Shown one piece after another: positions 40,601-51,800 of a stretch of DNA of 64,000 nucleotides (its first letter is position 1; every line of letters begins with the position of its first letter). The position numbers and the translations under genes are program-made. The notes below the pieces were generated by a model, which saw nothing but the letters and a program-made list of their open reading frames with translations, was not told the origin of the DNA and did not search any database. Source of the stretch: Closterium sp. NIES-65 (lineage: Eukaryota > Streptophyta > Zygnematophyceae > Desmidiales > Closteriaceae); NCBI GenBank assembly GCA_948144175.1, contig CANXME010000803.1:744001-808000 (forward strand), in the 5' to 3' direction.

Positions 40601-42294
40601 GGTGCCGCTGCGATTGTGGGTGAGGCAGTGTGGGGCTGTTGGCGCAGTTTGCTCTTGGTGCAATCAAGGCACGTGGGAGCGGGTGAGTCAGATGGTGGAG
40701 GAAGTGTGGCTGGCAGGCCGAGAAGAAGTTTCTTGGAGGCCATGTCAGCAAGCGTGCGGAAGTTTGGGTGCCCTAACCGATGATGATAGAGGATGGTCGG
40801 GTTGGAGAGGCTGCGACATGTGCATGGTGTGATGGGAGCCTGTGCTTGGGTGGTTGAAACCTGTGGGAGAGGAACGCGTAGCGTGTAGAGGCCGCTGCTA
40901 TTGAGGGTGAAGCGGGCCAAGACCTTGTTGGTGAGTGGGTCAATGATGTCGCAGTGGTCCTCATTCTCCGAGAAGATGGTGCGTAGCCCTGCTTTCTGAA
41001 TTTCTGTTTGAGCCACTAGATTGTGGCGTAGTGAAGGCACGCACATGCCAGTGACGGTGCCGGAAGGGAAGGCTGGGCATGGGACTGTGGAGGTGCCCTT
41101 GGCTAGGGTGGTGAAGCTGGAGTCAGCTCCCAAGAGAGGGATAGGTGCTGGATAGGGTTTGAAGGAGAGTGTCTCCTTGAGCACAGTGTGAGTGGCCCCA
41201 CTGTCGAGTGTGAACTCTATGTACTGTGGTGCCTGTGATGAGTCGATGTACTGGGAAGTGGCTTCATTAATCATGGCAGTGCCAGGAAACAACAGGTTGA
41301 TACGCACATCAACAGGAGCACTGTCACTAGCACTAGCCGAAGAGGGGTCCTGGACCTCAACGAGGTTGGCCTTACGAGCGCGCATCCAGTTTGGCGGCTT
41401 CTTGTCAACCCCGTGGATGGCATACCACTCGTCGTCTTTCTTCTTGAAGCACGTGGCAAGGGGGTGGTTAGTGCCACCACACACTTGTCCCTTGCGGTTG
41501 CCATACTTGACGACGTAGGTGCACGGAGGAAAGCGGTTGCGCTGGAAAGGCGCCGAGGCAAGGGCCGCTGCAACACTTGCTAGGGGCATGGGAGCACGGA
41601 TGGCGTGTGCCTTGGCCTGAGCAGTGGAGTCTTTCTCGGCAGAGAGGAGTGCGGTGGAGACCTTAGCAAAGGTGAGGTCTTCCGCTGAGAGCGTGAGGAG
41701 CATCTTCCTCGTGACTTCATATGCCGAGGAGAGACCAACAAGAAGGGCGGCTGCAGGGGCTTGTTCGGGGAAGACTATACCCAGCTCCTTGAGTTCACCA
41801 TGAATGGTCTGCACCTTGGCGATGTAGTCAGCCATTCCTGAGCAGTCCTCAAGGCGGACTTGAAACATGCTGGGGATGAGAATCGCCACTCCGACCGCCG
41901 TCTTGTTCATGAACCGATCCTGGAGATACTTCCAGATGGCGTTGGAGGTAGGGTAGTTGTGGAACGTGTTGACAAGTTCGGGAGGGGTGGAGGCAATGAA
42001 GACGCTGATGATGGCAGCATCGGCCTTCTCCCACTTCCGGTACTTCTCAACAGCTTCTTCGTACGTCATCACGTCAGCATCACTTGAAGATTCGGTCGGT
42101 TCACGGGGAAGAGTGGGCTGTTTCCCCTTGCCACGGTTGAGGAGGACGTCCTTGAGGTCAAGGCCCTGCACGTCACGGCTCAGGAGGTGCTTGTCAACTC
42201 CGTAGCTCCACGCCTTGAAGTTGGAGCTAGAGCCATCGGCTTCAAGGCGGAGCGGGGTGATGGGGTTCGCCATGGTGGAAGACGAGAAAGCCAT
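37660..42294 (-). CDS. Array unit 5: intact copia polyprotein
   Basis: Protein identical to unit 2, leader 42,295-42,955. It looks whole. Confidence 0.95.
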   Translation of the reverse strand: MAFSSSTMANPITPLRLEADGSSSNFKAWSYGVDKHLLSRDVQGLDLKDVLLNRGKGKQPTLPREPTESSSDADVMTYEEAVEKYRKWEKADAAIISVFIASTPPELVNTFHNYPTSNAIWKYLQDRFMNKTAVGVAILIPSMFQVRLEDCSGMADYIAKVQTIHGELKELGIVFPEQAPAAALLVGLSSAYEVTRKMLLTLSAEDLTFAKVSTALLSAEKDSTAQAKAHAIRAPMPLASVAAALASAPFQRNRFPPCTYVVKYGNRKGQVCGGTNHPLATCFKKKDDEWYAIHGVDKKPPNWMRARKANLVEVQDPSSASASDSAPVDVRINLLFPGTAMINEATSQYIDSSQAPQYIEFTLDSGATHTVLKETLSFKPYPAPIPLLGADSSFTTLAKGTSTVPCPAFPSGTVTGMCVPSLRHNLVAQTEIQKAGLRTIFSENEDHCDIIDPLTNKVLARFTLNSSGLYTLRVPLPQVSTTQAQAPITPCTCRSLSNPTILYHHRLGHPNFRTLADMASKKLLLGLPATLPPPSDSPAPTCLDCTKSKLRQQPHTASPTIAAAPLDLVHMDVWGPAPVLARGGYRYFLVIVDDHSRYVSVHLLHTKAEAPEVIMAWVKQAQTTFDRKVKRLHSDGGGEFCNDKLKAFCSSEGIQQNFTLPDSPQQNGIAESRNHTLVQITRCLLSHSNAPHSLWGYALYHAALLYNLYPHPHLPDTTPTTLWLGKTPTARSLRVWGCTAYVLLNPPARRQNGGKLGPKTQTCIYLGHNADSPDYLFLNPSTQQLVRSRDVVFDETRPFYSPSGRDPLPDPPSLVWADFDAPPDLPPAPAPSPPPSPAIPPSPSEVSDPASPVSSAAAPPPPSPSSLPAAPPPPSAPITYHRRSHPPAPPPPPVPPTTEEPALPQSPELITYRRRPIPPPKPPKSPSPTPPAPPSSPVAHGTRSHRAALPLAMVLRYTMITPPPPAGGDVPSTLLEDRHEELCDLHAVIPQLSHIFPDITGSPSLNLAENPTIPIPLTVQEALSGHHAAEWRAAMDAEIAAFTRNHSFDDETPPPGVNIVGGKWLFRVKQLPDEAPVFKARYVAKGFTQQRYRDFDLIFSPTSKPPTIRTLMDVAAREDFEIKSMDASSAFLQGRLKETVFMNRPEGFPGEFPPNTVWKLNRPVYGLKQAPREWHNKVKEVLLSLDFHPSTADPTLFIRRHSEPFYILVYVDDFILVAKDSAQMTSVQAALSKALQMKDLGDLKHYLGMEITRDRKARTISLSQEFYIDNVLKRFEMELCIPVATPLPLQHLLTAPAVPTPEACYEPYPELVGSLMYAMMCTRPDLAYPVSVLSRYVAPGRFTNLHWKAAKRVLRYLKGTKSHVLTLGGLSPPRLEGYTDSSWADDQTDRRSSQGYCFTLGSGTVSWRSTRSSAVSLSSCEAELYAGTMAAQEARWLTFLLQELGFPQSAPTLWCDNQSTIHISQDPVYHTRTKHIELRHFFIRHLVQQEQLKVEYVASDCNLADLFTKPLGKVPHHRLLGAMGLCAPPSPPCVRLTPQGGCWC

Positions 42295-42955
42295 GGTGGA
42301 GACCCCTTAACTTCTCGCGCGGAGCGCCGCTCTTAAGTCACCAATAGGAACTTGAGGTTTGGGGTTTCCAAAGGAGATTTTGAAGAACCGGAGGTTTAGG
42401 GTTTACGAAGGAGAATTTGACTGAGACGCCAATTTAGTGTCAACTACCTACTAGTCCTATTCCCACACACCCCCCCACACACCACCCTCAGCTTCGCGGC
42501 TACGCTGCTGCTCGGCTTCGCGGCTACACGGCTGCTCGGCTTCGCGGCTACGCTGCTGCTCGGCTGCGTTGCTGCACCTGTTCAGCTGCGGGAAAGAGGG
42601 GGGATGGGGGTAGGAGTGCAGATGCGGGGCGACGGGCGGCAGCCCGAAGATGACGCTGCGGGGCGACGGGCGGCGGCCCGACGAGAAGCTGCAGGGCGAC
42701 GGGCGGCAGCCCGTCGAGGAGAAGAAGTGACGAATTGATGAAAACGAGTGTTAGGTTAGAGCGCCGACGATGCGCTTACCAGAGAAGTTTCCGTCGATGG
42801 TGACGGGAAGGTTTGGCGGGAGAAATTCCGCCGATGAATGTCGCGAATCAACGGCGACGAAATTGGCGATGGCTTCCCCGAGGTTTGCGGGACAAGTATC
42901 CGCAGAGATGAGAGGATCACGATCCGCGTATGCGGTTGAGCTGCTCTGATTACCA

Positions 42956-43243
42956 TGTCAGAACTTGAGCTTAGAATCGATACTATAGTAGTGAGCTCAA
43001 AGCTCTTTAAGTACATCCGGAATGAGCAAGGTAGGGATGAGGAGGGAATCAGGAGGCAATCCTAGGGAATCAAGGGTAATCCCAAGGCAATCTCCAATTG
43101 GTGGGTTGGAGATTGCTTGGAGATTACATTTGGGTTTGGTTGGGATGTGGGTGTACACCCAACCAAACACAAAGTGCAAACTACACTAAACTAGGATATA
43201 AAAGTACAAGTACAAAATGTGAGATTGGGGCCTAACACCAACA
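42956..43243 (-). repeat. Array LTR 5
   Basis: Shared between units 5 and 6, 288 bp, same ends. Confidence 0.9.
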
Positions 43244-46200
43244 CCCCCCCTGAGGCGTCAATCGAACGCATGGCGGAGAAGGAGGAGCGCAGAGCCCCAT
43301 GGCGCCAAGGAGACGATGGTGGGGAACCTTCCCAAGGGGCTTGGTGAACAGGTCAGCCAGGTTGCAGTCAGATGCCACGTATTCCACCTTCAGCTGCTCT
43401 TGTTGCACAAGGTGACGAATGAAGAAGTGCCGAAGTTCAATATGCTTGGTGCGGGTGTGATACACAGGGTCTTGAGAGATGTGGATGGTACTCTGGTTGT
43501 CACACCAGAGGGTGGGGGCTGACTGAGGGAAGCCAAGCTCCTGGAGTAGGAAAGTGAGCCAACGGGCCTCCTGAGCAGCCATGGTGCCTGCGTAGAGCTC
43601 CGCCTCACAGGAGGAGAGGGAGACTGCAGACGACCTGGTGGAGCGCCAACTGACAGTTCCGCTCCCGAGGGTGAAGCAGTACCCCTGAGAGGAGCGCCGG
43701 TCGGTCTGGTCATCAGCCCAGGAGGAGTCTGTGTAACCTTCCAGGCGAGGAGGGGAGAGCCCACCGAGTGTGAGAACGTGGGACTTTGTGCCCTTAAGAT
43801 AGCGCAGCACCCGCTTTGCTGCCTTCCAATGAAGATTAGTGAAGCGACCCGGGGCCACGTAACGAGAGAGAACACTGACTGGGTAGGCCAAGTCCGGTCG
43901 AGTGCACATCATGGCGTACATGAGGGACCCAACAAGTTCCGGGTATGGCTCATAGCAGGCCTCTGGTGTGGGTACAGCAGGAGCTGTAAGGAGGTGTTGC
44001 AGCGGCAGCGGGGTGGCAACAGGTATGCACAGCTCCATCTCAAACCGCTTGAGCACATTGTCGATGTAGAACTCCTGGGAGAGTGAGATGGTGCGAGCCT
44101 TGCGATCACGAGTGATCTCCATTCCTAGGTAGTGCTTGAGGTCACCAAGGTCTTTCATCTGGAGGGCCTTGCTCAGGGCTGCCTGGACTGAGGTCATTTG
44201 GGCCGAGTCCTTGGCAACGAGGATAAAATCATCCACGTAGACTAGGATGTAGAATGGCTCAGAATGACGACGGATGAAGAGAGTCGGGTCAGCAGTTGAG
44301 GGGTGGAAGTCCAGGGAGAGGAGGACTTCTTTCACCTTGTTGTGCCATTCGCGAGGGGCTTGTTTAAGGCCGTAGACGGGGCGATTCAGCTTCCAGACAG
44401 TGTTGGGAGGGAATTCTCCTGGGAAGCCTTCTGGTCTGTTCATGAACACTGTCTCCTTGAGACGTCCTTGTAGGAAAGCGGAGGAGGCATCCATGGATTT
44501 GATCTCAAAGTCTTCTCGAGCTGCAACATCCATGAGCGTTCGAATGGTGGGAGGTTTGGATGTGGGGGAGAAGATTAGGTCGAAGTCGCGGTACCGCTGC
44601 TGGGTGAAGCCCTTGGCTACGTAACGCGCTTTGAACACCGGTGCCTCGTCTGGGAGCTGTTTTACACGGAACAACCACTTGCCCCCGACGATGTTGACTC
44701 CTGGAGGTGGAGTCTCGTCATCGAAAGAGTGGTTGCGAGTGAATGCTGCAATCTCCGCGTCCATGGCAGCACGCCATTCGGCAGCATGATGGCCTGAGAG
44801 AGCCTCTTGGACGGTGAGAGGGATAGGGATGGTCGGGTTCTCCGCGAGGTTGAGGGAGGGTGAGCCAGTGATATCGGGGAAGATGTGTGAGAGCTGAGGA
44901 ATGACTGCATGGAGATCACACAGCTCCTCATGCCTGTCTTCTAGAAGGGTAGAGGGCACATCCCCCCCAGCAGGAGGAGGCGGTGTGATCATTGTGTATC
45001 GAAGAACCATTGCGAGTGGAAGAGCAGCGCGATGGGAGCGGGTGCCATGAGCCACCGGTGAGGAGGGCGGGGCAGGCGGTGTCGGAGAGGGTGACTTAGG
45101 AGGCTTGGGTGGGGGAATGGGCCGCCGGCGGTACGTGATCAGCTCGGGCGACTGTGGGAGAGCGGGTTCCTCTGTGGTGGGGGGAACTGGGGGAGGAGGT
45201 GGGGCCGGAGGGTGGGACCGCCGATGGTAGGTGATAGGTGCGCTCGGAGGGGGCGGCGCAGCGGGAAGTGAGGAAGGTGAGGGGGGGGGCGGAGCAGCCG
45301 CCGAAGACACCGGTGAGGCCGGGTCAGAGACCTCAGAGGGAGATGGTGGGATGGCAGGAGAGGGAGGAGGTGAGGGGGCAGGAGCAGGCGGGAGGTCGGG
45401 AGGCGCGTCAAAGTCTGCCCACACGAGGGAGGGTGGATCAGGGAGAGGGTCCCGTCCCGAAGGGGAGTAGAATGGGCGGGTCTCATCAAAGACAACGTCG
45501 CGGCTCCTGACCAACTGTTGAGTGGAGGGATTGAGGAAGAGGTAGTCAGGTGAGTCGGCGTTGTGCCCAAGGTAGATGCACGTTTGAGTCTTGGGACCGA
45601 GCTTGCCACCGTTCTGGCGTCGAGCCGGAGGGTTGAGGAGGACATAGGCGGTGCATCCCCAAACGCGAAGAGAGCGAGCAGTGGGCGTTTTCCCGAGCCA
45701 GAGTGTGGTTGGAGTGGTATCGGGAAGGTGCGGATGGGGGTAAAGGTTGTAGAGGAGGGCGGCGTGGTAGAGAGCGTATCCCCAGAGAGAGTGTGGAGCG
45801 TTGGAGTGGCTGAGGAGGCACCGAGTGATCTGCACTAGAGTGTGGTTGCGGCTCTCAGCTATGCCGTTCTGTTGAGGGCTGTCAGGGAGGGTGAAGTTTT
45901 GCTGGATGCCTTCGGAGGAGCAGAAGGCTTTAAGCTTGTCGTTGCAAAATTCACCCCCCCCATCCGAGTGAAGGCGCTTGACCTTGCGGTCAAAGGTGGT
46001 CTGTGCCTGCTTGACCCACGCCATGATGACCTCTGGAGCCTCAGCCTTAGTGTGGAGGAGGTGAACAGAGACGTATCGTGAGTGGTCATCCACGATAACT
46101 AGGAAGTAGCGATATCCACCTCGTGCAAGAACAGGGGCAGGGCCCCAGACGTCCATGTGCACTAGGTCCAGTGGTGCCGCTGCGATTGTGGGTGAGGCAG

Positions 46201-47866
46201 TGTGGGGCTGTTGGCGCAGTTTGCTCTTGGTGCAATCAAGGCACGTGGGAGCGGGTGAGTCAGATGGTGGAGGAAGTGTGGCTGGCAGGCCGAGAAGAAG
46301 TTTCTTGGAGGCCATGTCAGCAAGCGTGCGGAAGTTTGGGTGCCCTAACCGATGATGATAGAGGATGGTCGGGTTGGAGAGGCTGCGACATGTGCATGGT
46401 GTGATGGGAGCCTGTGCTTGGGTGGTTGAAACCTGTGGGAGAGGAACGCGTAGCGTGTAGAGGCCGCTGCTATTGAGGGTGAAGCGGGCCAAGACCTTGT
46501 TGGTGAGTGGGTCAATGATGTCGCAGTGGTCCTCATTCTCCGAGAAGATGGTGCGTAGCCCTGCTTTCTGAATTTCTGTTTGAGCCACTAGATTGTGGCG
46601 TAGTGAAGGCACGCACATGCCAGTGACGGTGCCGGAAGGGAAGGCTGGGCATGGGACTGTGGAGGTGCCCTTGGCTAGGGTGGTGAAGCTGGAGTCAGCT
46701 CCCAAGAGAGGGATAGGTGCTGGATAGGGTTTGAAGGAGAGTGTCTCCTTGAGCACAGTGTGAGTGGCCCCACTGTCGAGTGTGAACTCTATGTACTGTG
46801 GTGCCTGTGATGAGTCGATGTACTGGGAAGTGGCTTCATTAATCATGGCAGTGCCAGGAAACAACAGGTTGATACGCACATCAACAGGAGCACTGTCACT
46901 AGCACTAGCCGAAGAGGGGTCCTGGACCTCAACGAGGTTGGCCTTACGAGCGCGCATCCAGTTTGGCGGCTTCTTGTCAACCCCGTGGATGGCATACCAC
47001 TCGTCGTCTTTCTTCTTGAAGCACGTGGCAAGGGGGTGGTTAGTGCCACCACACACTTGTCCCTTGCGGTTGCCATACTTGACGACGTAGGTGCACGGAG
47101 GAAAGCGGTTGCGCTGGAAAGGCGCCGAGGCAAGGGCCGCTGCAACACTTGCTAGGGGCATGGGAGCACGGATGGCGTGTGCCTTGGCCTGAGCAGTGGA
47201 GTCTTTCTCGGCAGAGAGGAGTGCGGTGGAGACCTTAGCAAAGGTGAGGTCTTCCGCTGAGAGCGTGAGGAGCATCTTCCTCGTGACTTCATATGCCGAG
47301 GAGAGACCAACAAGAAGGGCGGCTGCAGGGGCTTGTTCGGGGAAGACTATACCCAGCTCCTTGAGTTCACCATGAATGGTCTGCACCTTGGCGATGTAGT
47401 CAGCCATTCCTGAGCAGTCCTCAAGGCGGACTTGAAACATGCTGGGGATGAGAATCGCCACTCCGACCGCCGTCTTGTTCATGAACCGATCCTGGAGATA
47501 CTTCCAGATGGCGTTGGAGGTAGGGTAGTTGTGGAACGTGTTGACAAGTTCGGGAGGGGTGGAGGCAATGAAGACGCTGATGATGGCAGCATCGGCCTTC
47601 TCCCACTTCCGGTACTTCTCAACAGCTTCTTCGTACGTCATCACGTCAGCATCACTTGAAGATTCGGTCGGTTCACGGGGAAGAGTGGGCTGTTTCCCCT
47701 TGCCACGGTTGAGGAGGACGTCCTTGAGGTCAAGGCCCTGCACGTCACGGCTCAGGAGGTGCTTGTCAACTCCGTAGCTCCACGCCTTGAAGTTGGAGCT
47801 AGAGCCATCGGCTTCAAGGCGGAGCGGGGTGATGGGGTTCGCCATGGTGGAAGACGAGAAAGCCAT
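43232..47866 (-). CDS. Array unit 6: intact copia polyprotein
   Basis: Protein identical to unit 2, leader 47,867-48,527. It looks whole. Confidence 0.95.
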   Translation of the reverse strand: MAFSSSTMANPITPLRLEADGSSSNFKAWSYGVDKHLLSRDVQGLDLKDVLLNRGKGKQPTLPREPTESSSDADVMTYEEAVEKYRKWEKADAAIISVFIASTPPELVNTFHNYPTSNAIWKYLQDRFMNKTAVGVAILIPSMFQVRLEDCSGMADYIAKVQTIHGELKELGIVFPEQAPAAALLVGLSSAYEVTRKMLLTLSAEDLTFAKVSTALLSAEKDSTAQAKAHAIRAPMPLASVAAALASAPFQRNRFPPCTYVVKYGNRKGQVCGGTNHPLATCFKKKDDEWYAIHGVDKKPPNWMRARKANLVEVQDPSSASASDSAPVDVRINLLFPGTAMINEATSQYIDSSQAPQYIEFTLDSGATHTVLKETLSFKPYPAPIPLLGADSSFTTLAKGTSTVPCPAFPSGTVTGMCVPSLRHNLVAQTEIQKAGLRTIFSENEDHCDIIDPLTNKVLARFTLNSSGLYTLRVPLPQVSTTQAQAPITPCTCRSLSNPTILYHHRLGHPNFRTLADMASKKLLLGLPATLPPPSDSPAPTCLDCTKSKLRQQPHTASPTIAAAPLDLVHMDVWGPAPVLARGGYRYFLVIVDDHSRYVSVHLLHTKAEAPEVIMAWVKQAQTTFDRKVKRLHSDGGGEFCNDKLKAFCSSEGIQQNFTLPDSPQQNGIAESRNHTLVQITRCLLSHSNAPHSLWGYALYHAALLYNLYPHPHLPDTTPTTLWLGKTPTARSLRVWGCTAYVLLNPPARRQNGGKLGPKTQTCIYLGHNADSPDYLFLNPSTQQLVRSRDVVFDETRPFYSPSGRDPLPDPPSLVWADFDAPPDLPPAPAPSPPPSPAIPPSPSEVSDPASPVSSAAAPPPPSPSSLPAAPPPPSAPITYHRRSHPPAPPPPPVPPTTEEPALPQSPELITYRRRPIPPPKPPKSPSPTPPAPPSSPVAHGTRSHRAALPLAMVLRYTMITPPPPAGGDVPSTLLEDRHEELCDLHAVIPQLSHIFPDITGSPSLNLAENPTIPIPLTVQEALSGHHAAEWRAAMDAEIAAFTRNHSFDDETPPPGVNIVGGKWLFRVKQLPDEAPVFKARYVAKGFTQQRYRDFDLIFSPTSKPPTIRTLMDVAAREDFEIKSMDASSAFLQGRLKETVFMNRPEGFPGEFPPNTVWKLNRPVYGLKQAPREWHNKVKEVLLSLDFHPSTADPTLFIRRHSEPFYILVYVDDFILVAKDSAQMTSVQAALSKALQMKDLGDLKHYLGMEITRDRKARTISLSQEFYIDNVLKRFEMELCIPVATPLPLQHLLTAPAVPTPEACYEPYPELVGSLMYAMMCTRPDLAYPVSVLSRYVAPGRFTNLHWKAAKRVLRYLKGTKSHVLTLGGLSPPRLEGYTDSSWADDQTDRRSSQGYCFTLGSGTVSWRSTRSSAVSLSSCEAELYAGTMAAQEARWLTFLLQELGFPQSAPTLWCDNQSTIHISQDPVYHTRTKHIELRHFFIRHLVQQEQLKVEYVASDCNLADLFTKPLGKVPHHRLLGAMGLCAPPSPPCVRLTPQGGCWC

Positions 47867-48527
47867 GGTGGAGACCCCTTAACTTCTCGCGCGGAGCGCC
47901 GCTCTTAAGTCACCAATAGGAACTTGAGGTTTGGGGTTTCCAAAGGAGATTTTGAAGAACCGGAGGTTTAGGGTTTACGAAGGAGAATTTGACTGAGACG
48001 CCAATTTAGTGTCAACTACCTACTAGTCCTATTCCCACACACCCCCCCACACACCACCCTCAGCTTCGCGGCTACGCTGCTGCTCGGCTTCGCGGCTACA
48101 CGGCTGCTCGGCTTCGCGGCTACGCTGCTGCTCGGCTGCGTTGCTGCACCTGTTCAGCTGCGGGAAAGAGGGGGGATGGGGGTAGGAGTGCAGATGCGGG
48201 GCGACGGGCGGCAGCCCGAAGATGACGCTGCGGGGCGACGGGCGGCGGCCCGACGAGAAGCTGCAGGGCGACGGGCGGCAGCCCGTCGAGGAGAAGAAGT
48301 GACGAATTGATGAAAACGAGTGTTAGGTTAGAGCGCCGACGATGCGCTTACCAGAGAAGTTTCCGTCGATGGTGACGGGAAGGTTTGGCGGGAGAAATTC
48401 CGCCGATGAATGTCGCGAATCAACGGCGACGAAATTGGCGATGGCTTCCCCGAGGTTTGCGGGACAAGTATCCGCAGAGATGAGAGGATCACGATCCGCG
48501 TATGCGGTTGAGCTGCTCTGATTACCA

Positions 48528-48815
48528 TGTCAGAACTTGAGCTTAGAATCGATACTATAGTAGTGAGCTCAAAGCTCTTTAAGTACATCCGGAATGAGCA
48601 AGGTAGGGATGAGGAGGGAATCAGGAGGCAATCCTAGGGAATCAAGGGTAATCCCAAGGCAATCTCCAATTGGTGGGTTGGAGATTGCTTGGAGATTACA
48701 TTTGGGTTTGGTTGGGATGTGGGTGTACACCCAACCAAACACAAAGTGCAAACTACACTAAACTAGGATATAAAAGTACAAGTACAAAATGTGAGATTGG
48801 GGCCTAACACCAACA
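48528..48815 (-). repeat. Array LTR 6
   Basis: Shared between units 6 and 7, 288 bp, same ends. Confidence 0.9.
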
Positions 48816-51800
48816 CCCCCCCTGAGGCGTCAATCGAACGCATGGCGGAGAAGGAGGAGCGCAGAGCCCCATGGCGCCAAGGAGACGATGGTGGGGAACC
48901 TTCCCAAGGGGCTTGGTGAACAGGTCAGCCAGGTTGCAGTCAGATGCCACGTATTCCACCTTCAGCTGCTCTTGTTGCACAAGGTGACGAATGAAGAAGT
49001 GCCGAAGTTCAATATGCTTGGTGCGGGTGTGATACACAGGGTCTTGAGAGATGTGGATGGTACTCTGGTTGTCACACCAGAGGGTGGGGGCTGACTGAGG
49101 GAAGCCAAGCTCCTGGAGTAGGAAAGTGAGCCAACGGGCCTCCTGAGCAGCCATGGTGCCTGCGTAGAGCTCCGCCTCACAGGAGGAGAGGGAGACTGCA
49201 GACGACCTGGTGGAGCGCCAACTGACAGTTCCGCTCCCGAGGGTGAAGCAGTACCCCTGAGAGGAGCGCCGGTCGGTCTGGTCATCAGCCCAGGAGGAGT
49301 CTGTGTAACCTTCCAGGCGAGGAGGGGAGAGCCCACCGAGTGTGAGAACGTGGGACTTTGTGCCCTTAAGATAGCGCAGCACCCGCTTTGCTGCCTTCCA
49401 ATGAAGATTAGTGAAGCGACCCGGGGCCACGTAACGAGAGAGAACACTGACTGGGTAGGCCAAGTCCGGTCGAGTGCACATCATGGCGTACATGAGGGAC
49501 CCAACAAGTTCCGGGTATGGCTCATAGCAGGCCTCTGGTGTGGGTACAGCAGGAGCTGTAAGGAGGTGTTGCAGCGGCAGCGGGGTGGCAACAGGTATGC
49601 ACAGCTCCATCTCAAACCGCTTGAGCACATTGTCGATGTAGAACTCCTGGGAGAGTGAGATGGTGCGAGCCTTGCGATCACGAGTGATCTCCATTCCTAG
49701 GTAGTGCTTGAGGTCACCAAGGTCTTTCATCTGGAGGGCCTTGCTCAGGGCTGCCTGGACTGAGGTCATTTGGGCCGAGTCCTTGGCAACGAGGATAAAA
49801 TCATCCACGTAGACTAGGATGTAGAATGGCTCAGAATGACGACGGATGAAGAGAGTCGGGTCAGCAGTTGAGGGGTGGAAGTCCAGGGAGAGGAGGACTT
49901 CTTTCACCTTGTTGTGCCATTCGCGAGGGGCTTGTTTAAGGCCGTAGACGGGGCGATTCAGCTTCCAGACAGTGTTGGGAGGGAATTCTCCTGGGAAGCC
50001 TTCTGGTCTGTTCATGAACACTGTCTCCTTGAGACGTCCTTGTAGGAAAGCGGAGGAGGCATCCATGGATTTGATCTCAAAGTCTTCTCGAGCTGCAACA
50101 TCCATGAGCGTTCGAATGGTGGGAGGTTTGGATGTGGGGGAGAAGATTAGGTCGAAGTCGCGGTACCGCTGCTGGGTGAAGCCCTTGGCTACGTAACGCG
50201 CTTTGAACACCGGTGCCTCGTCTGGGAGCTGTTTTACACGGAACAACCACTTGCCCCCGACGATGTTGACTCCTGGAGGTGGAGTCTCGTCATCGAAAGA
50301 GTGGTTGCGAGTGAATGCTGCAATCTCCGCGTCCATGGCAGCACGCCATTCGGCAGCATGATGGCCTGAGAGAGCCTCTTGGACGGTGAGAGGGATAGGG
50401 ATGGTCGGGTTCTCCGCGAGGTTGAGGGAGGGTGAGCCAGTGATATCGGGGAAGATGTGTGAGAGCTGAGGAATGACTGCATGGAGATCACACAGCTCCT
50501 CATGCCTGTCTTCTAGAAGGGTAGAGGGCACATCCCCCCCAGCAGGAGGAGGCGGTGTGATCATTGTGTATCGAAGAACCATTGCGAGTGGAAGAGCAGC
50601 GCGATGGGAGCGGGTGCCATGAGCCACCGGTGAGGAGGGCGGGGCAGGCGGTGTCGGAGAGGGTGACTTAGGAGGCTTGGGTGGGGGAATGGGCCGCCGG
50701 CGGTACGTGATCAGCTCGGGCGACTGTGGGAGAGCGGGTTCCTCTGTGGTGGGGGGAACTGGGGGAGGAGGTGGGGCCGGAGGGTGGGACCGCCGATGGT
50801 AGGTGATAGGTGCGCTCGGAGGGGGCGGCGCAGCGGGAAGTGAGGAAGGTGAGGGGGGGGGCGGAGCAGCCGCCGAAGACACCGGTGAGGCCGGGTCAGA
50901 GACCTCAGAGGGAGATGGTGGGATGGCAGGAGAGGGAGGAGGTGAGGGGGCAGGAGCAGGCGGGAGGTCGGGAGGCGCGTCAAAGTCTGCCCACACGAGG
51001 GAGGGTGGATCAGGGAGAGGGTCCCGTCCCGAAGGGGAGTAGAATGGGCGGGTCTCATCAAAGACAACGTCGCGGCTCCTGACCAACTGTTGAGTGGAGG
51101 GATTGAGGAAGAGGTAGTCAGGTGAGTCGGCGTTGTGCCCAAGGTAGATGCACGTTTGAGTCTTGGGACCGAGCTTGCCACCGTTCTGGCGTCGAGCCGG
51201 AGGGTTGAGGAGGACATAGGCGGTGCATCCCCAAACGCGAAGAGAGCGAGCAGTGGGCGTTTTCCCGAGCCAGAGTGTGGTTGGAGTGGTATCGGGAAGG
51301 TGCGGATGGGGGTAAAGGTTGTAGAGGAGGGCGGCGTGGTAGAGAGCGTATCCCCAGAGAGAGTGTGGAGCGTTGGAGTGGCTGAGGAGGCACCGAGTGA
51401 TCTGCACTAGAGTGTGGTTGCGGCTCTCAGCTATGCCGTTCTGTTGAGGGCTGTCAGGGAGGGTGAAGTTTTGCTGGATGCCTTCGGAGGAGCAGAAGGC
51501 TTTAAGCTTGTCGTTGCAAAATTCACCCCCCCCATCCGAGTGAAGGCGCTTGACCTTGCGGTCAAAGGTGGTCTGTGCCTGCTTGACCCACGCCATGATG
51601 ACCTCTGGAGCCTCAGCCTTAGTGTGGAGGAGGTGAACAGAGACGTATCGTGAGTGGTCATCCACGATAACTAGGAAGTAGCGATATCCACCTCGTGCAA
51701 GAACAGGGGCAGGGCCCCAGACGTCCATGTGCACTAGGTCCAGTGGTGCCGCTGCGATTGTGGGTGAGGCAGTGTGGGGCTGTTGGCGCAGTTTGCTCTT